A stretch of DNA of 64,000 nt, taken from NCBI RefSeq assembly GCF_001753245.1, contig NZ_CP017415.1, positions 3,218,040-3,282,039 of the forward strand, read 5' to 3'. Every line of letters starts with the position of its first letter. The first letter of the stretch is position 1. The notes beneath the pieces were generated by a model. That model made no database searches. It was given only the letters and a program-made list of their open reading frames with translations, and had not been told where the DNA came from. This stretch comes from Acidihalobacter yilgarnensis. GTDB taxonomy: Bacteria > Pseudomonadota > Gammaproteobacteria > DSM-5130 > Acidihalobacteraceae. Of the stretch, positions 20,120-30,253 are shown piece by piece. A program made the translations under genes and the position numbers.

Positions 20120-20365
20120 TTAGAATGGTCGGTCGTTGGCGGGCGGCATTTGCAGATGAAAACCCTGTTCGCGCAAATTGCCCAGTACCTGCTCCGCATC
20201 CGCCTGAGCCAGTCGACGTACCGGGGTCAATTCGAACTCCAGGGCGAACTCGGCCATACCGAACATCTGCATCAGCGCATCGGGCACCGCTGAGAAATCG
20301 TCCTGGCAAGGCAGGTAAAGGTAAGCGTCCGCGCGGCGGCGACTCCGGTACACGTAACAAATCAT
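20120..20365 (-). CDS. YcgL domain-containing protein
   Basis: 81 residues, starting MICYVYRSRRRADAYLYLP and ending with EQGFHLQMPP, matching the short YcgL (UPF0745) family of gammaproteobacteria. The function of the family is not settled. The ATG at 20365 overlaps the stop of the upstream membrane-protein gene (ATGA). The longer open frame upstream is a shadow of that gene. Confidence 0.88.
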   Translation of the reverse strand: MICYVYRSRRRADAYLYLPCQDDFSAVPDALMQMFGMAEFALEFELTPVRRLAQADAEQVLGNLREQGFHLQMPPANDRPF

Positions 20366-21114
20366 GGCGACGCAGCTCCAGTGGTCGTGGCGGGAAGATC
20401 GACCGTCGTTACGGACCGTGTTGGCGCCCGCACGCTGCCGACAGGCGCATACACCTCCACCCTCGCCAGCCGACTCCAGGTCAGTGCGTAGCCCACGGTC
20501 CCCGTGGATTGGGCGGCATCGACCGTGATGCCATCCCCGCCCACCGCCACCAGCACGCCTTCGATCACGCCACCGCCCATGACATGCACTCGTATCTGCC
20601 TGCCAGTGTAATGCGCAAGCACATCGAATGCAGCGGCCTGATAACGCAACACAGGTGTTGGCGCAGGCGTCGAAACGGACTTTTCCGTGACGGTGGTTGC
20701 GGCCGGTGCGCGTCGCCGTGCGCTCGTCTCCTCTGCGCGCAGCGCTTCCACCTCGGCGGCATTGGGCACCGGGATATCCCGATCGGTGGTAAACGGCAAG
20801 GTAATGCGCCCATTCCAGCCGTAGACGGTCAGCACCGGCGCCAGTGAGGATTGCTGAAGGTAGTCGGCTACCGGCGCGGCAGCGCCGCCATAGAGCGACG
20901 CGGTCATCAGCAGCAGGCTGGCCGCAATGGTGTAGACACTGTATTGGGTCTGCCGCCAGCGCGTCATCGCATACCACAGCAATACCGGCGGCAGCAGCAA
21001 GGCGAACAGTCCCCACAACAATGCCTCGCGAAAGGCGCAACGGATCAGCGCAAGGCTGCCTATGATCAGCAACGCCAGCGATGCCACGAACAACCAGATC
21101 ACCGACTGCGTCAT
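20362..21114 (-). CDS. Membrane protein with a possible Sm-like C-terminal domain
   Basis: 250 residues, not recognised as a named family. Three hydrophobic helices occupy about residues 5-27, 30-50 and 58-78; a linker rich in Ala, Thr and Arg follows, then a beta-rich segment (about 170-225) reading GRQIRVHVMGGGVIEGVLVAV... that resembles the strand-turn-strand pattern of Sm-like or small SH3-like barrels. Role unknown. It lies between speA and ycgL on the same strand, 22 bases after speA. Confidence 0.65.
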   Translation of the reverse strand: MTQSVIWLFVASLALLIIGSLALIRCAFREALLWGLFALLLPPVLLWYAMTRWRQTQYSVYTIAASLLLMTASLYGGAAAPVADYLQQSSLAPVLTVYGWNGRITLPFTTDRDIPVPNAAEVEALRAEETSARRRAPAATTVTEKSVSTPAPTPVLRYQAAAFDVLAHYTGRQIRVHVMGGGVIEGVLVAVGGDGITVDAAQSTGTVGYALTWSRLARVEVYAPVGSVRAPTRSVTTVDLPATTTGAASP

Positions 21115-21136
21115 GCCCCTCCCCGACGGATACCCG

Positions 21137-23014
21137 TCAGTCTTCCAGATAGGTGTATCCGCTCAACCCGGTCTCAAGTTCGGCCAGTACGCGCGCGGCC
21201 TCCTCCGAGGGTAGCCCGGCAGCTTCCACCTTGCGGCGATAGGCAGCCAGCAGTTCCTCGGGGTCGAAATGCACGTAGCTTAGCAATTCCGAGATCGCAT
21301 CGCCCGCCTCGACAGGCGCCAGTCGGTAACCACCTTCCGGGTCGAGATCGACATTGATCGCATCGGTGTCGCCGAAGAGATTATGCAGATCGCCGAGAAT
21401 TTCCTGGTAGGCCCCCACCAGGAAAATGCCCAGTAGATAACGCTCGCCGCGCCGCCAGGCATGCAGCGGCAGGCTGGTCTCGAGGTCAGCACCGACCACA
21501 TAGCGCTCGACGTGGCCATCGGAATCGCAAGTCAGATCCTGCAGCACGCCGCGGCGCGTCGGTCGCTGGTCGAGCCGGTGCAGTGGCATGATCGGAAATA
21601 TCTGATCGATGGCCCACACGTCCGGAATTGACTGGAATACCGAGAAGTTGCAGAAAACCTTGTCCGCGAGGCGTTCACGCAGATCCTCCAGCATGTCGCG
21701 CTCAACCTTGGATTGCCCGTCCAGCCCTGCCGACAACCGCTGACAGATGATCACGTATAGCTCCTCGGCACGGGCGCGTTGAGCCAGATCGAGCACGCCA
21801 TGCGTGTACATGCCTTGTGCTTCGCTCAGCCAGTAGGCCGCGTCGTGGTAAATTTCGCCCGCCGGCTGCGTGCCGGCAGCTTCCGCCAAGCGCCAAAGGT
21901 CTTGCAGAATCACCGGTTCGTCCTCACCCGGCGCCCCGCCAAGCTCCGGTTCGCCGGCCGACTCCACGTCGATCACCTCGGTCACAAGCACCGCGTGATG
22001 CGCCGTCATGGCTCGTCCCGCCTCGGTGAAGATATCCGGCGGCGGCATGTCCTCGTCGCGACAGACTTCGTGCAGGGTGCGCACGATGTTGGCGGCATAT
22101 TCCTGGACGCTGTAATTCATCGAGCAATAATTGCGCGAGCGCGAGCCCTCGTAGTCCACGCCCAGTCCGCCGCCGACATCCGCGATGCGCAATGGCGCGC
22201 CCAGGCGACGCAGCTCGGCGTAATAGCGCGCGGCCTCGCGTACACCACGCTGAATGTCGCGGATATTCGCCAGCTGCGACCCCATGTGGAAATGCAGCAA
22301 TTCCAGGCAATCGAGCATCGACGCCTCACGCAGCCGTTCGATCAGGCGCAGCGCCTGCGAGGCCGAGAGGCCGAACTTACCCTTTTCACCACCCGTGTTC
22401 TGCCAGTTGCCGCTACCGACGGAGGACAGACGCACGCGTAGACCGAGCAAGGGGCGCACACCCAGCTCACGAGCTGCCTCGACGACCAGGGCCAGCTCGG
22501 AGGGTTTCTCGATGACGATGTAGGGGCGATGACCGAGGCGGCGCCCAAGCAACGCCAGCCGCATGTATTCGCGGTCCTTGTAGCCATTGCAGACGATTAC
22601 TCCGCCCGGACGTGCGAGGGCGAGCACCGCCATCAGCTCCGGTTTACTGCCAGCCTCCAATCCCACACGCTCGCCACCGTGACGCAGGATTTCGTCAACC
22701 ACGCTGCGCTGTTGATTCACCTTGATCGGGTAGACCGCCGTATAACCGCCGGGGTAATCATGCTGTGTGCGAGCCCGGTCGAAGGCACCGCACAGGGTAT
22801 CTACACGGTCGCGCAGGATGTGATTGAAGCGCACCAGCATCGGCAGGCGCAGCCCCTGTCCGAGCAGTGTTTCGGTAAGCTCGGCCAGATCCAGCGACTC
22901 GCCGCTGCGCCCGCGCGCCTGGACATGCCCGTCGGCCGCCACATCGAAGTATCCGCCGCTCCAGGTCGCCGTGTTGTAAAGCCGGCGCGCCGCGTCGATC
23001 GACCATTCCGTCAT
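21137..23014 (-). CDS. speA: Biosynthetic arginine decarboxylase
   Basis: 625 residues, near the size of E. coli SpeA. The PLP-barrel motif YPIKVNQQRSVVDEIL with the PLP lysine, the HFHMGSQ segment, GGGLGVDYEGS and the C-terminal CDSDGHVERYV with its catalytic Cys are all seen. SpeA makes agmatine, the first step to putrescine. It is transcribed divergently from speE, 67 bases apart, so polyamine synthesis genes share one intergenic control region. Confidence 0.96.
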   Translation of the reverse strand: MTEWSIDAARRLYNTATWSGGYFDVAADGHVQARGRSGESLDLAELTETLLGQGLRLPMLVRFNHILRDRVDTLCGAFDRARTQHDYPGGYTAVYPIKVNQQRSVVDEILRHGGERVGLEAGSKPELMAVLALARPGGVIVCNGYKDREYMRLALLGRRLGHRPYIVIEKPSELALVVEAARELGVRPLLGLRVRLSSVGSGNWQNTGGEKGKFGLSASQALRLIERLREASMLDCLELLHFHMGSQLANIRDIQRGVREAARYYAELRRLGAPLRIADVGGGLGVDYEGSRSRNYCSMNYSVQEYAANIVRTLHEVCRDEDMPPPDIFTEAGRAMTAHHAVLVTEVIDVESAGEPELGGAPGEDEPVILQDLWRLAEAAGTQPAGEIYHDAAYWLSEAQGMYTHGVLDLAQRARAEELYVIICQRLSAGLDGQSKVERDMLEDLRERLADKVFCNFSVFQSIPDVWAIDQIFPIMPLHRLDQRPTRRGVLQDLTCDSDGHVERYVVGADLETSLPLHAWRRGERYLLGIFLVGAYQEILGDLHNLFGDTDAINVDLDPEGGYRLAPVEAGDAISELLSYVHFDPEELLAAYRRKVEAAGLPSEEAARVLAELETGLSGYTYLED

Positions 23015-23018
23015 GCCC

Positions 23019-23048
23019 TGACCCCTGACCCAAGTGAGTCCGTATAAT
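23019..23048 (+). promoter_or_regulatory. Sigma-70-type promoter of speE
   Basis: A perfect TATAAT (23043-23048) lies 33 bases before the speE ATG, with a weak -35 element (TGACCC, 23019-23024) 18 bases upstream. It is within the 67-base speA-speE divergent gap. Confidence 0.65.
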
Positions 23049-23081
23049 AGCGCCTCGCACCCGCTTCAAGGAGACTGGCGC

Positions 23082-23939
23082 ATGGCGCTCGATCAGAACT
23101 GGTACACAGAGATCCACGCGGACGCGGGCAGCGCGTTTTCGCTCAAGGTCAAGCGCAAGCTGCACGACGAGCAATCGGACTACCAGCGCATCGAGGTCTT
23201 CGAGACCGAGGGCTACGGGAATCTCATGACCATCGACGGACTGGTCATGCTCTCCGACCGCGACAATTTCATCTATCACGAGATGATGACCCACCCCGCC
23301 CTGTTCAGCCACTTGCAACCGCGCCGCGTGGTCATTGTCGGCGGCGGCGACTGCGGCACCCTGCGCGAGGTGCTCAAACATCCCGAAGTCGAATCGGTGG
23401 TCCAGGTCGAGATCGACGAGCGCGTGACCCGCGTGTCCGAGCAGTTCTTCCCGGCACTGTGCGAATCCAACGGCGACCCGCGCGCGGAATTCTTCTTCGG
23501 CGACGGTATCCGCTGGATGAAGGAGGCCGAACCCGGCTCCATCGACGTCATCATCATCGACAGTACCGACCCTGTCGGCCCGGCCAAGGGCCTTTTCTCA
23601 GAGCCTTTCTACCGCGACTGCCTACGCGCACTCGGTGAGGACGGCCTGCTCGCCCAGCAGAGCGAATCGCCGCTCTATCACAGCGCCAGCATCATCCGAC
23701 CGATGCACGACGAGATGCGCAAGAGCGGCTTCCTCGACACGCTGACACTCTTCTATCCGCAGCCGGTCTACCCCTCCGGCTGGTGGTCGGCCACGCTCGC
23801 CGCCAAATCGGCACCGGTCACCTTTCTGCGCGAAGAACAGTGCGAGAACAAGGTATTCGAAACGCACTATTACAACGACGCCATCCACCGCGCTTCGATG
23901 GCGGTGCCGGAATTCGTCCGCCGCGAGCTGCTCAGGTAG
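23082..23939 (+). CDS. speE: Spermidine synthase
   Basis: 285 residues. The ATG at 23082 is chosen because AAGGAGA lies 8 bases upstream and the family N terminus (WYTEIH...AFSLKVKRKL) begins there. Motifs: YQRIEVFET, GNLMTIDG, YHEMMTHPALFSH, VVIVGGGDCGTLREVLKH (decarboxylated-SAM site), IDVIIIDSTDPVGPA and the C-terminal YYNDAIHRASMAVPEF. It transfers aminopropyl from decarboxylated SAM to putrescine. Confidence 0.97.
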   Translation: MALDQNWYTEIHADAGSAFSLKVKRKLHDEQSDYQRIEVFETEGYGNLMTIDGLVMLSDRDNFIYHEMMTHPALFSHLQPRRVVIVGGGDCGTLREVLKHPEVESVVQVEIDERVTRVSEQFFPALCESNGDPRAEFFFGDGIRWMKEAEPGSIDVIIIDSTDPVGPAKGLFSEPFYRDCLRALGEDGLLAQQSESPLYHSASIIRPMHDEMRKSGFLDTLTLFYPQPVYPSGWWSATLAAKSAPVTFLREEQCENKVFETHYYNDAIHRASMAVPEFVRRELLR

Positions 23940-24299
23940 CTAGGCCGCGCAACATCCGTTGCGCGGGCGCGTGGTCATCGGCTGCAGACGGGCAGCGTCC
24001 TCCGCGAAGGGCGCCTGCCCGTGCAACGAATCGGCACTCACTGCCAGAATCTCGCGCACCCAGGGCGGGAGATCCTCGCGCAGTCGGTAAAACACCCACA
24101 ACCCGTCACGCCGGTCGGTAACCACCTCCGCTTCGCGCAGGCTGGCCAGATGTCGCGAAATCTTGGGCTGCGCCATCTCCAGCGCCTCCGTCAACTCGCA
24201 CACGCAAAGTTCGCCGGCACGCTGCATCAGCATCAGACAGCGCAGTCGCGTCGGGTCGGAAAGGGCTCGGAAAAAGCGTTCAGGCGTCATGTCGGTCAC
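23940..24299 (-). CDS. arsR: ArsR-family metalloregulator
   Basis: 119 residues with a winged helix-turn-helix and ELCVCEL, the CxC motif that with nearby residues binds As(III) in classical ArsR. The C terminus ends NGCCAA, offering two further cysteines. It is divergent from arsB and converges on speE with no gap (speE stop at 23939). It should repress the arsB-arsC promoter until arsenite binds. Confidence 0.92.
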   Translation of the reverse strand: MTDMTPERFFRALSDPTRLRCLMLMQRAGELCVCELTEALEMAQPKISRHLASLREAEVVTDRRDGLWVFYRLREDLPPWVREILAVSADSLHGQAPFAEDAARLQPMTTRPRNGCCAA

Positions 24300-24310
24300 A
24301 CATCTGCTAT

Positions 24311-24338
24311 TTGATATATACGGGTAAACGATTATACT
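24311..24338 (+). promoter_or_regulatory. Promoter/operator between arsR and arsB
   Basis: TTGATA (24311-24316) and TATACT (24333-24338) are separated by 16 bases and point toward arsB, 33 bases before its ATG. The AT-rich interval with ATATATACGGGTAAACGATTAT is the likely ArsR operator. Confidence 0.6.
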
Positions 24339-24370
24339 CGCGGCCGATTCTCTCGCCCGGACATCATCTC

Positions 24371-25684
24371 ATGTTAGCGCTCGCGATCTTCCTGATCACC
24401 CTCGTTTTCGTCATCTGGCAGCCACGCGGGCTGGGCATCGGCTGGAGCGCGACGGGCGGCGCCCTGCTGGCACTGGCCACCGGCGTGATCACGCCGCACG
24501 ACATCCCCATCGTCTGGCACATCGTCTGGGACGCCACCTTCACCTTCGTTGGCCTCATCATCATCTCGCTGACTCTGGACGAGGCCGGCTTCTTCCACTG
24601 GGCCGCCCTGCATGTCGCGCGCTGGGGTGGTGGCAGCGGACGACGGTTGTTCCCGCTGGTAATCCTGCTGGGCGCCCTGATCGCCGCCTTCTTCGCCAAC
24701 GATGGCGCCGCGCTACTGCTCACACCGATCGTGCTCGCCATCCTGCTGCGCCTGGGCTTCAAACCCGCCGGCGCGCTGGCCTTCGTGATCGCTACCGGCT
24801 TCGTCGCCGACACCACCAGCCTGCCGCTGATCATCTCGAATCTCGTCAATATCGTCAGCGCCAACTATTTCGCCATCCCCTTCGACCGCTACGCGCAGGT
24901 GATGATTCCCGTAGACCTCGCCGCGCTCGCCGCAACACTGGTCGTCCTCTGGCTATACTTCCGCCGCGACCTGCCAGAACGCTACGCCCTCGACGGGCTG
25001 GAGGCGCCCGCTCACGCGATCCGTGACCCGCTGGTCTTCCGTGCCAGTTTCCCGCTGCTCGGCACGCTGCTCACGGCCTACTTCGTCACCGCGCAGTTCG
25101 GCGTGCCCGTCTCCGTGGTCACTGGCGCAGGCGCGCTGATCCTGCTCGCACTCGCCGGGCGCTGGCATCGTGGCGGTCGCGGCGGCATCATCCCTGTGCG
25201 CAAGGTGCTCAAGGAGGCACCCTGGCAGATCGTGATCTTCAGCCTGGGCATGTACCTCGTGGTCTACGGCCTACGCAATGCGGGGCTCACGGCCTACCTC
25301 GCGCGGATTCTGGAATGGCTGGGTGGCCACGGGCCGACGATTTCCGCACTCGGCACCGGCTTCCTGAGCGCCGCGCTGTCCTCGGTGATGAACAACATGC
25401 CAAGCGTGCTGGTCGGCGCGCTGGCCATCGATCAGAGCCATGGCCTGAGCGCAGCCAGCCGTGAAGCCATGATCTACGCCAACGTCATCGGCTGTGATCT
25501 CGGCCCCAAGTTCACGCCTATCGGCAGCCTCGCCACCCTGCTGTGGCTGCACGTGCTCGCGCGCAAGGGCGAAACCATCACCTGGGGCCAGTACATGAAG
25601 GTCGGGCTGATCATCACCCCACCGGTCCTGATCGTCACCCTGCTCGCGCTGGCCGTCTGGCTGCCGCTGGTGGGTCATTCCTGA
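24371..25684 (+). CDS. arsB: Arsenite efflux permease ArsB
   Basis: 437 residues with about 11-12 membrane helices, close to E. coli ArsB (429). The start at 24371 ([25 protein letters not shown]) aligns with the family; a TTG at 24311 would overlap the promoter. [31 protein letters not shown] and [20 protein letters not shown] are characteristic. It expels arsenite or antimonite by membrane potential, alone or with ArsA (absent here). Confidence 0.95.
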   Translation: MLALAIFLITLVFVIWQPRGLGIGWSATGGALLALATGVITPHDIPIVWHIVWDATFTFVGLIIISLTLDEAGFFHWAALHVARWGGGSGRRLFPLVILLGALIAAFFANDGAALLLTPIVLAILLRLGFKPAGALAFVIATGFVADTTSLPLIISNLVNIVSANYFAIPFDRYAQVMIPVDLAALAATLVVLWLYFRRDLPERYALDGLEAPAHAIRDPLVFRASFPLLGTLLTAYFVTAQFGVPVSVVTGAGALILLALAGRWHRGGRGGIIPVRKVLKEAPWQIVIFSLGMYLVVYGLRNAGLTAYLARILEWLGGHGPTISALGTGFLSAALSSVMNNMPSVLVGALAIDQSHGLSAASREAMIYANVIGCDLGPKFTPIGSLATLLWLHVLARKGETITWGQYMKVGLIITPPVLIVTLLALAVWLPLVGHS

Positions 25685-25703
25685 ACGGAGTCGGAGTCTC
25701 TTG

Positions 25704-26126
25704 ATGAATCCAAAATCCATCCTGTTCCTATGCACCGGCAACTCCTGCCGCAGTCAGATGGCCGAAGGTTGGGCCCGTCGACTCGGCGGCAACGACTTCG
25801 AGATCACCTCCGCCGGCATCGAATCTCACGGCAAAAATCCGCGTGCGATCGCGGTGATGGCCGAGGCCGGCGTCGACATCAGCGATCAGGAATCGACCCG
25901 CGTCAGCGACGCCATGATCGCCGCTGCCGACCTCGTGGTCACGGTCTGCGGCCATGCCGACGAACACTGCCCAGTACTGCCGCACGGCGTACGCAAGCTG
26001 CACTGGCCGCTCGAAGACCCGGCCAAGGCCACCGGCACGGAGGAGGAAATCATGACCGAGTTCCGCCGCGTGCGCGACGAGGTGCGCGAGCGCGTGGCCG
26101 GCCTGCTGCAGGACGAGCGGGGCTGA
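25704..26126 (+). CDS. arsC: Arsenate reductase, low-molecular-weight phosphatase type
   Basis: 140 residues. The P-loop CTGNSCRSQMAEGW is the CX5R(S) signature of thioredoxin-coupled ArsC, and the resolving cysteines are present in VTVCGHADEHC. It reduces arsenate to arsenite for export by ArsB 19 bases upstream. The ATG at 25704 follows a CGGAG site; the frame also has a TTG three bases earlier. Confidence 0.94.
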   Translation: MNPKSILFLCTGNSCRSQMAEGWARRLGGNDFEITSAGIESHGKNPRAIAVMAEAGVDISDQESTRVSDAMIAAADLVVTVCGHADEHCPVLPHGVRKLHWPLEDPAKATGTEEEIMTEFRRVRDEVRERVAGLLQDERG

Positions 26127-26130
26127 GTCC

Positions 26131-26706
26131 TCAGTCGATAAGGTGGCGCTCGATCCGGCGGTCGGGCACCAGCCACATCAGCGCGACCAGCACGTAAACC
26201 ACCTGCGCCGCCCAGTGGACCCAATAGGCCAATGGGATCGCTGCGGCGTACAGCAGAATTGACAGTATGCCCTTGAAATCACCACCGATCGCGCGTGCGA
26301 CCCTGGAGTCGCGACCTTCGTGCGCGATAATGCTGCGCACCAGGATGCTGTAGGCGATGGCTGCCATCAGCAGCACGCCGCCGTAAAGCGCCGTTGGCGC
26401 CGCCGCAAAGTGGTTCTCGCCCATCCAGCTGGTCACAAAAGGGAACAACGAGAGCCAGAACAGCAGGTGCAGGTTCGCCCACAGGACCCCACCGCCGATA
26501 CGCTCGGTCGCGTGCAGCAGGTGGTGATGGTTGTTCCAGTAGATGCCGATATAGACGTAGCTGAGCACGTAGCTCAGCAACACAGGCAACAGTGGCCGCA
26601 GCGCGTCGATCTGTTCGCCGTGCGGCACCTTCATTTCCAACACCATGATGGTGATGATGATCGCCATCACGCCGTCGCTGAATGCTTCCATTCGGTTCGT
26701 GCGCAT
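26131..26706 (-). CDS. TMEM175-family (DUF1211) potassium channel-like protein
   Basis: About 191 residues with six hydrophobic segments. The N terminus MEAFSDGVMAIIITIMVLEM matches the RxxxFSDGVxAIxxT motif of bacterial TMEM175 channels, and the W(N)NHHHLL segment of helix 3 is also typical. Bacterial members are tetrameric K+ channels. The ATG at 26706 is chosen over the open frame to 26775. It converges on arsC. Confidence 0.82.
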   Translation of the reverse strand: MRTNRMEAFSDGVMAIIITIMVLEMKVPHGEQIDALRPLLPVLLSYVLSYVYIGIYWNNHHHLLHATERIGGGVLWANLHLLFWLSLFPFVTSWMGENHFAAAPTALYGGVLLMAAIAYSILVRSIIAHEGRDSRVARAIGGDFKGILSILLYAAAIPLAYWVHWAAQVVYVLVALMWLVPDRRIERHLID

Positions 26707-26771
26707 TCCCCCCACCCCTGCGATCCGTTTCCAGTCCAGTATGCCGCCATCCGCCGCGATGCGGCAGCGGA

Positions 26772-27566
26772 TCACGATTTCAATCGATCGAGACGCAGCC
26801 TTTCCCGTTCGTCGAACAGCCGGCGCGAACCGAGCCAGACGCCGCCGAGCGCGGAGAAACCGGTGTTGGCGGCGATCAGAAACATGATCAGAATCTGGTA
26901 ACGCACAGCCTCGGTCGGCGACGAGCCGGCCAGGATCTGCCCGGTCATCATACCCGGCAGGCTAACGACACCCGCCGCGGCCATGGAGTTAATGATCGGG
27001 ATCAGCCCGGCGCGCGCGGACTCTCGGCGGATGTCGGCCATCGCCTCGTCCCAGCGCTGTCCGAGCATCAGGCGTGCCTCGATAACCGTCCGCTGGCGCC
27101 AAGCCGTCTGCGTCAGTCGGTCGAGGCCAATAGCAGCCCCGGTCATCGAGTTGCCGATCAGCATGCCGAGCAGTGGGATCGCATATTGCGGTGCGTACCA
27201 AGGTTCCGGCCGCAGGATCACCAGCAAGGTGAGCAGGATGATCACCAGACTCGGCACGGAGAGCGCCAGCGCGCCCACACCGTACCCCCAACCGCCGCTG
27301 AACCGACGCTGCTGACGCGCCATGACCTCGCGACCGGCGACCACCAGCATGAAGACCGCCAGCAGACCGATCCACAGCGGGCTGGCATGCGCAAACAATG
27401 TCTTGAGCACCAGCCCCACCAGCCAGAGCTGTAAAGTTGTGCGCACGGCCGAAATCAGTAGCGTACGCGCCAGCCCCAGACTCAGCGCCAGACTCAGGCC
27501 GGCCAGCGCCAAGATCAGCAGCGCCGCCAAACCCAGCTCAAACGGCGTCAACACGATCAAATGCAT
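26772..27566 (-). CDS. fetB: FetB-like ABC transporter permease
   Basis: 264 residues with seven or so membrane helices; the family hallmark GNSMTGAAIGLDRL and EARLMLGQ...A...R...RAGLIPIINSMAAAGVVSLPGMMTGQILAG are clear. FetAB (YbbLM) exports iron and helps resist oxidative stress in E. coli. The ATG at 27566 overlaps fetA by 10 bases; the longer frame is inside fetA. Confidence 0.9.
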   Translation of the reverse strand: MHLIVLTPFELGLAALLILALAGLSLALSLGLARTLLISAVRTTLQLWLVGLVLKTLFAHASPLWIGLLAVFMLVVAGREVMARQQRRFSGGWGYGVGALALSVPSLVIILLTLLVILRPEPWYAPQYAIPLLGMLIGNSMTGAAIGLDRLTQTAWRQRTVIEARLMLGQRWDEAMADIRRESARAGLIPIINSMAAAGVVSLPGMMTGQILAGSSPTEAVRYQILIMFLIAANTGFSALGGVWLGSRRLFDERERLRLDRLKS

Positions 27567-28201
27567 GCGATCTCCTCCAGCTGACCCGCGCGCATCACCA
27601 GTTCGCGGTCGCCGACACGGCTCGCCTGTGCCGGGTCGTGCGTCACCCACAGGGCGGCTGCGAGGCTGTCCGCGAGATACTCGCGCACCACCGACTCCAC
27701 GCGCGCACGGTTGTCGGCGTCGAGATTCGCGGTCGGCTCGTCAAGCAGCAGCACCTGGGGTCGCAGTTGCAGCATTCGCGCGAGCGCCAGGCGCTGGCGC
27801 TCGCCGCTGGATGCACGCATCACCTCCCAACCCATCACTTCCGGTCCGAAGCCAAGCGCCTCGAGCACGCCGTCGCTACCCTGCGGGAAATGCTCGCCCA
27901 CCACCTCCGCCCACCAAGCCGGTTCCGCGGGCAACAGCCCGACCGAGCGTCGCCAATCGCGTGGTGGGAAGTCGTCTCGCATTCGACCATTCAGGAACAC
28001 CATGCCTGTGGACGGGTCGAGATCGCAGATTGCACGTAAAAGCAGCGACTTGCCGCTTCCAGACGGTCCGGTCAACACGACACACTCGCCCGCTGCGAGC
28101 GACAGCGAGTAAGGACCGACTACTGGAGTGCGTAAGCCTTCCACGCTCAAACGCTGGGATGTCCGCGCAACGTCGTCGCTTTTGGGATGTGAGGCATTCA
28201 T
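27557..28201 (-). CDS. fetA: FetA-like ABC transporter ATPase
   Basis: 214 residues. Walker [15 protein letters not shown], signature ASSGERQRLALARML (A in place of the L of LSGGE), Walker B VLLLDEPTANLD and the switch His in VTHD are present. It pairs with the FetB-like permease just downstream. Transcribed on the minus strand. Confidence 0.9.
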   Translation of the reverse strand: MNASHPKSDDVARTSQRLSVEGLRTPVVGPYSLSLAAGECVVLTGPSGSGKSLLLRAICDLDPSTGMVFLNGRMRDDFPPRDWRRSVGLLPAEPAWWAEVVGEHFPQGSDGVLEALGFGPEVMGWEVMRASSGERQRLALARMLQLRPQVLLLDEPTANLDADNRARVESVVREYLADSLAAALWVTHDPAQASRVGDRELVMRAGQLEEIACI

Positions 28202-28261
28202 GGGGCGGGGATTATGCGGGGATCGCGCCGATCATTCGAGCCCAGCGAGATAAAGGAGAGA

Positions 28262-28298
28262 TAAAAAAGAACGGGCGCCAGTGGCGCCCGTTCGATTG
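28262..28298 (-). terminator. Rho-independent terminator of glnK-amtB
   Basis: Read on the minus strand, a 9-bp perfect stem (ACGGGCGCC / GGCGCCCGT, 3-base loop, 28271-28291) is followed by TTCTTTTTTAT. It lies 18 bases after the amtB stop. Confidence 0.88.
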
Positions 28299-28316
28299 AA
28301 CACAATCGCTTGATTG

Positions 28317-29648
28317 TTATTCGTAGACCTGCTCACCGTGCTGGGAAACGTCGAGGCCCTCGACCTCATCCTCTTCCGTCACACGGATACCCATGATTAC
28401 GTCGATTACCTTGATGATAATGAAGGTCATGATCGCGTCGTACACAATCGTCACCATGACACCGAACCCCTGAATACCGAGCTGATGCATGATGCTGCCG
28501 CCAGCCGCGTCGGACAAGCCGGCACCACCGAACATCGCGGCCGCAAAAATGCCGGTCAACATCGCACCGACGATGCCGCCGACCGCATGGACGCCAAAGG
28601 CATCGAGCGAATCGTCATAACCGAGCATGTTCTTGAGGTAGACCGAGGCCCAGAAGCAGAGCACGCCGGCAGCGATACCAATCACGATGGCACCGGTCGG
28701 CCCCACGAAACCGGAAGCCGGGGTGATCGCCACAAGACCAGCCACCGCACCCGAACTCATGCCCAGCAGAGTGGGTTTGCCACGAGCCGCCCACTCGGCG
28801 AACATCCACGACAGCGCGGCAATGCCGGTTGCGATCTGGGTCACGGCCATGGCCATGCCAGCAGTCGCGTTGGCGGCCACAGCAGAACCCGCATTGAAAC
28901 CGAACCAACCGACCCACAGCAATGCGGCACCGGCCATGGTGAACACCACGTTCACAGGCGGCATCGGATCCTTGCGGTACCCCTTACGCTTGCCCAACAC
29001 CAGTGCAGCCACCAGACCGGCCACACCCGCGTTGATATGCACCACCGTGCCTCCCGCAAAGTCGAGCACGCCGTCGCCACCCAACCAGCCACCCGGACCC
29101 CAGACCATGTGCGCGATCGGCGAATAAACCAACACCGACCACAAGCCCATGAACCACAACATTGCCGAGAATTTCATGCGTTCGACGATCGAGCCGATGA
29201 TCAGTGCCGGAGTAATGATGGCAAAGGTCATCTGGAAGGTCATGAACACCGATTCGGGGATGGTCCCGCTCATCGCGTTGTAACCCATGCCGCTCAGGAA
29301 GAAGCGACTCAGGCCACCGACGAAACCATTACCCGAAGTGAAGGCCAGCGAATAGCCGATAATCGTCCAGACGGCCGTGATCAAACAGGTCACGGCAAAG
29401 GTCTTCGCCGCCACTGAAATCAGATTTTTCTTGCGTACCATGCCACCGTAGAAAAGCGCTACGCCCGGTATGGTCATCATCAGAACCAATGCGGTGGATG
29501 TCAGCATCCAGGCGGTGTCGCCCGAGTTGATCTTCGGTGTTGCGTCGGCAGCCATGGCCAAACCCGGGAGCATCCACAAGCCCACCAAGCCGAACAGTCC
29601 CCCGATCGCTCCCAATGCGTGCTTAGATTTCATCGAAAGTTTCCTCAT
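28317..29648 (-). CDS. amtB: Ammonium transporter AmtB
   Basis: 443 residues: an N-terminal signal-like helix ending near LAMAAD, then 11 membrane helices. Characteristic segments include DTAWMLTSTALVLMMTIPGVALFYGGMVRKKN, GGTVVHINAGVAGLVAALVLG and the twin-His helices (H in VVHIN and in FGVHAVGG). It conducts ammonium across the inner membrane and is blocked by GlnK. It follows glnK by 16 bases in one operon under the sigma-54 promoter at 30082. Confidence 0.97.
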   Translation of the reverse strand: MRKLSMKSKHALGAIGGLFGLVGLWMLPGLAMAADATPKINSGDTAWMLTSTALVLMMTIPGVALFYGGMVRKKNLISVAAKTFAVTCLITAVWTIIGYSLAFTSGNGFVGGLSRFFLSGMGYNAMSGTIPESVFMTFQMTFAIITPALIIGSIVERMKFSAMLWFMGLWSVLVYSPIAHMVWGPGGWLGGDGVLDFAGGTVVHINAGVAGLVAALVLGKRKGYRKDPMPPVNVVFTMAGAALLWVGWFGFNAGSAVAANATAGMAMAVTQIATGIAALSWMFAEWAARGKPTLLGMSSGAVAGLVAITPASGFVGPTGAIVIGIAAGVLCFWASVYLKNMLGYDDSLDAFGVHAVGGIVGAMLTGIFAAAMFGGAGLSDAAGGSIMHQLGIQGFGVMVTIVYDAIMTFIIIKVIDVIMGIRVTEEDEVEGLDVSQHGEQVYE

Positions 29649-29664
29649 CTAGATTTTTATAGCC

Positions 29665-30147
<483 letters not shown>

Positions 30148-30164
30148 TCATCCAGAGAACGCAA

Positions 30165-30195
30165 GCATCATCGCACCATTATGGTGCGATGATGC
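30165..30195. promoter_or_regulatory. NtrC-type site inside a perfect 15-bp inverted repeat
   Basis: The core 30172-30188 reads CGCACCATTATGGTGCG, a near-ideal NtrC site (TGCACC-N5-GGTGCA), about 90 bases upstream of the glnK sigma-54 promoter. The symmetry extends well past the NtrC core, giving two perfect 15-base arms around a single T. Confidence 0.82.
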
Positions 30196-30253
30196 TACGT
30201 CAATAACCGTATACTCCCTCATGAAGCTCGGCTGCCGCACCAATATGGGACAC

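Noticed and set aside
27322-28299. 325-residue frame on the plus strand
   Set aside because: Antisense to fetAB; the ABC transporter motifs are on the minus strand.
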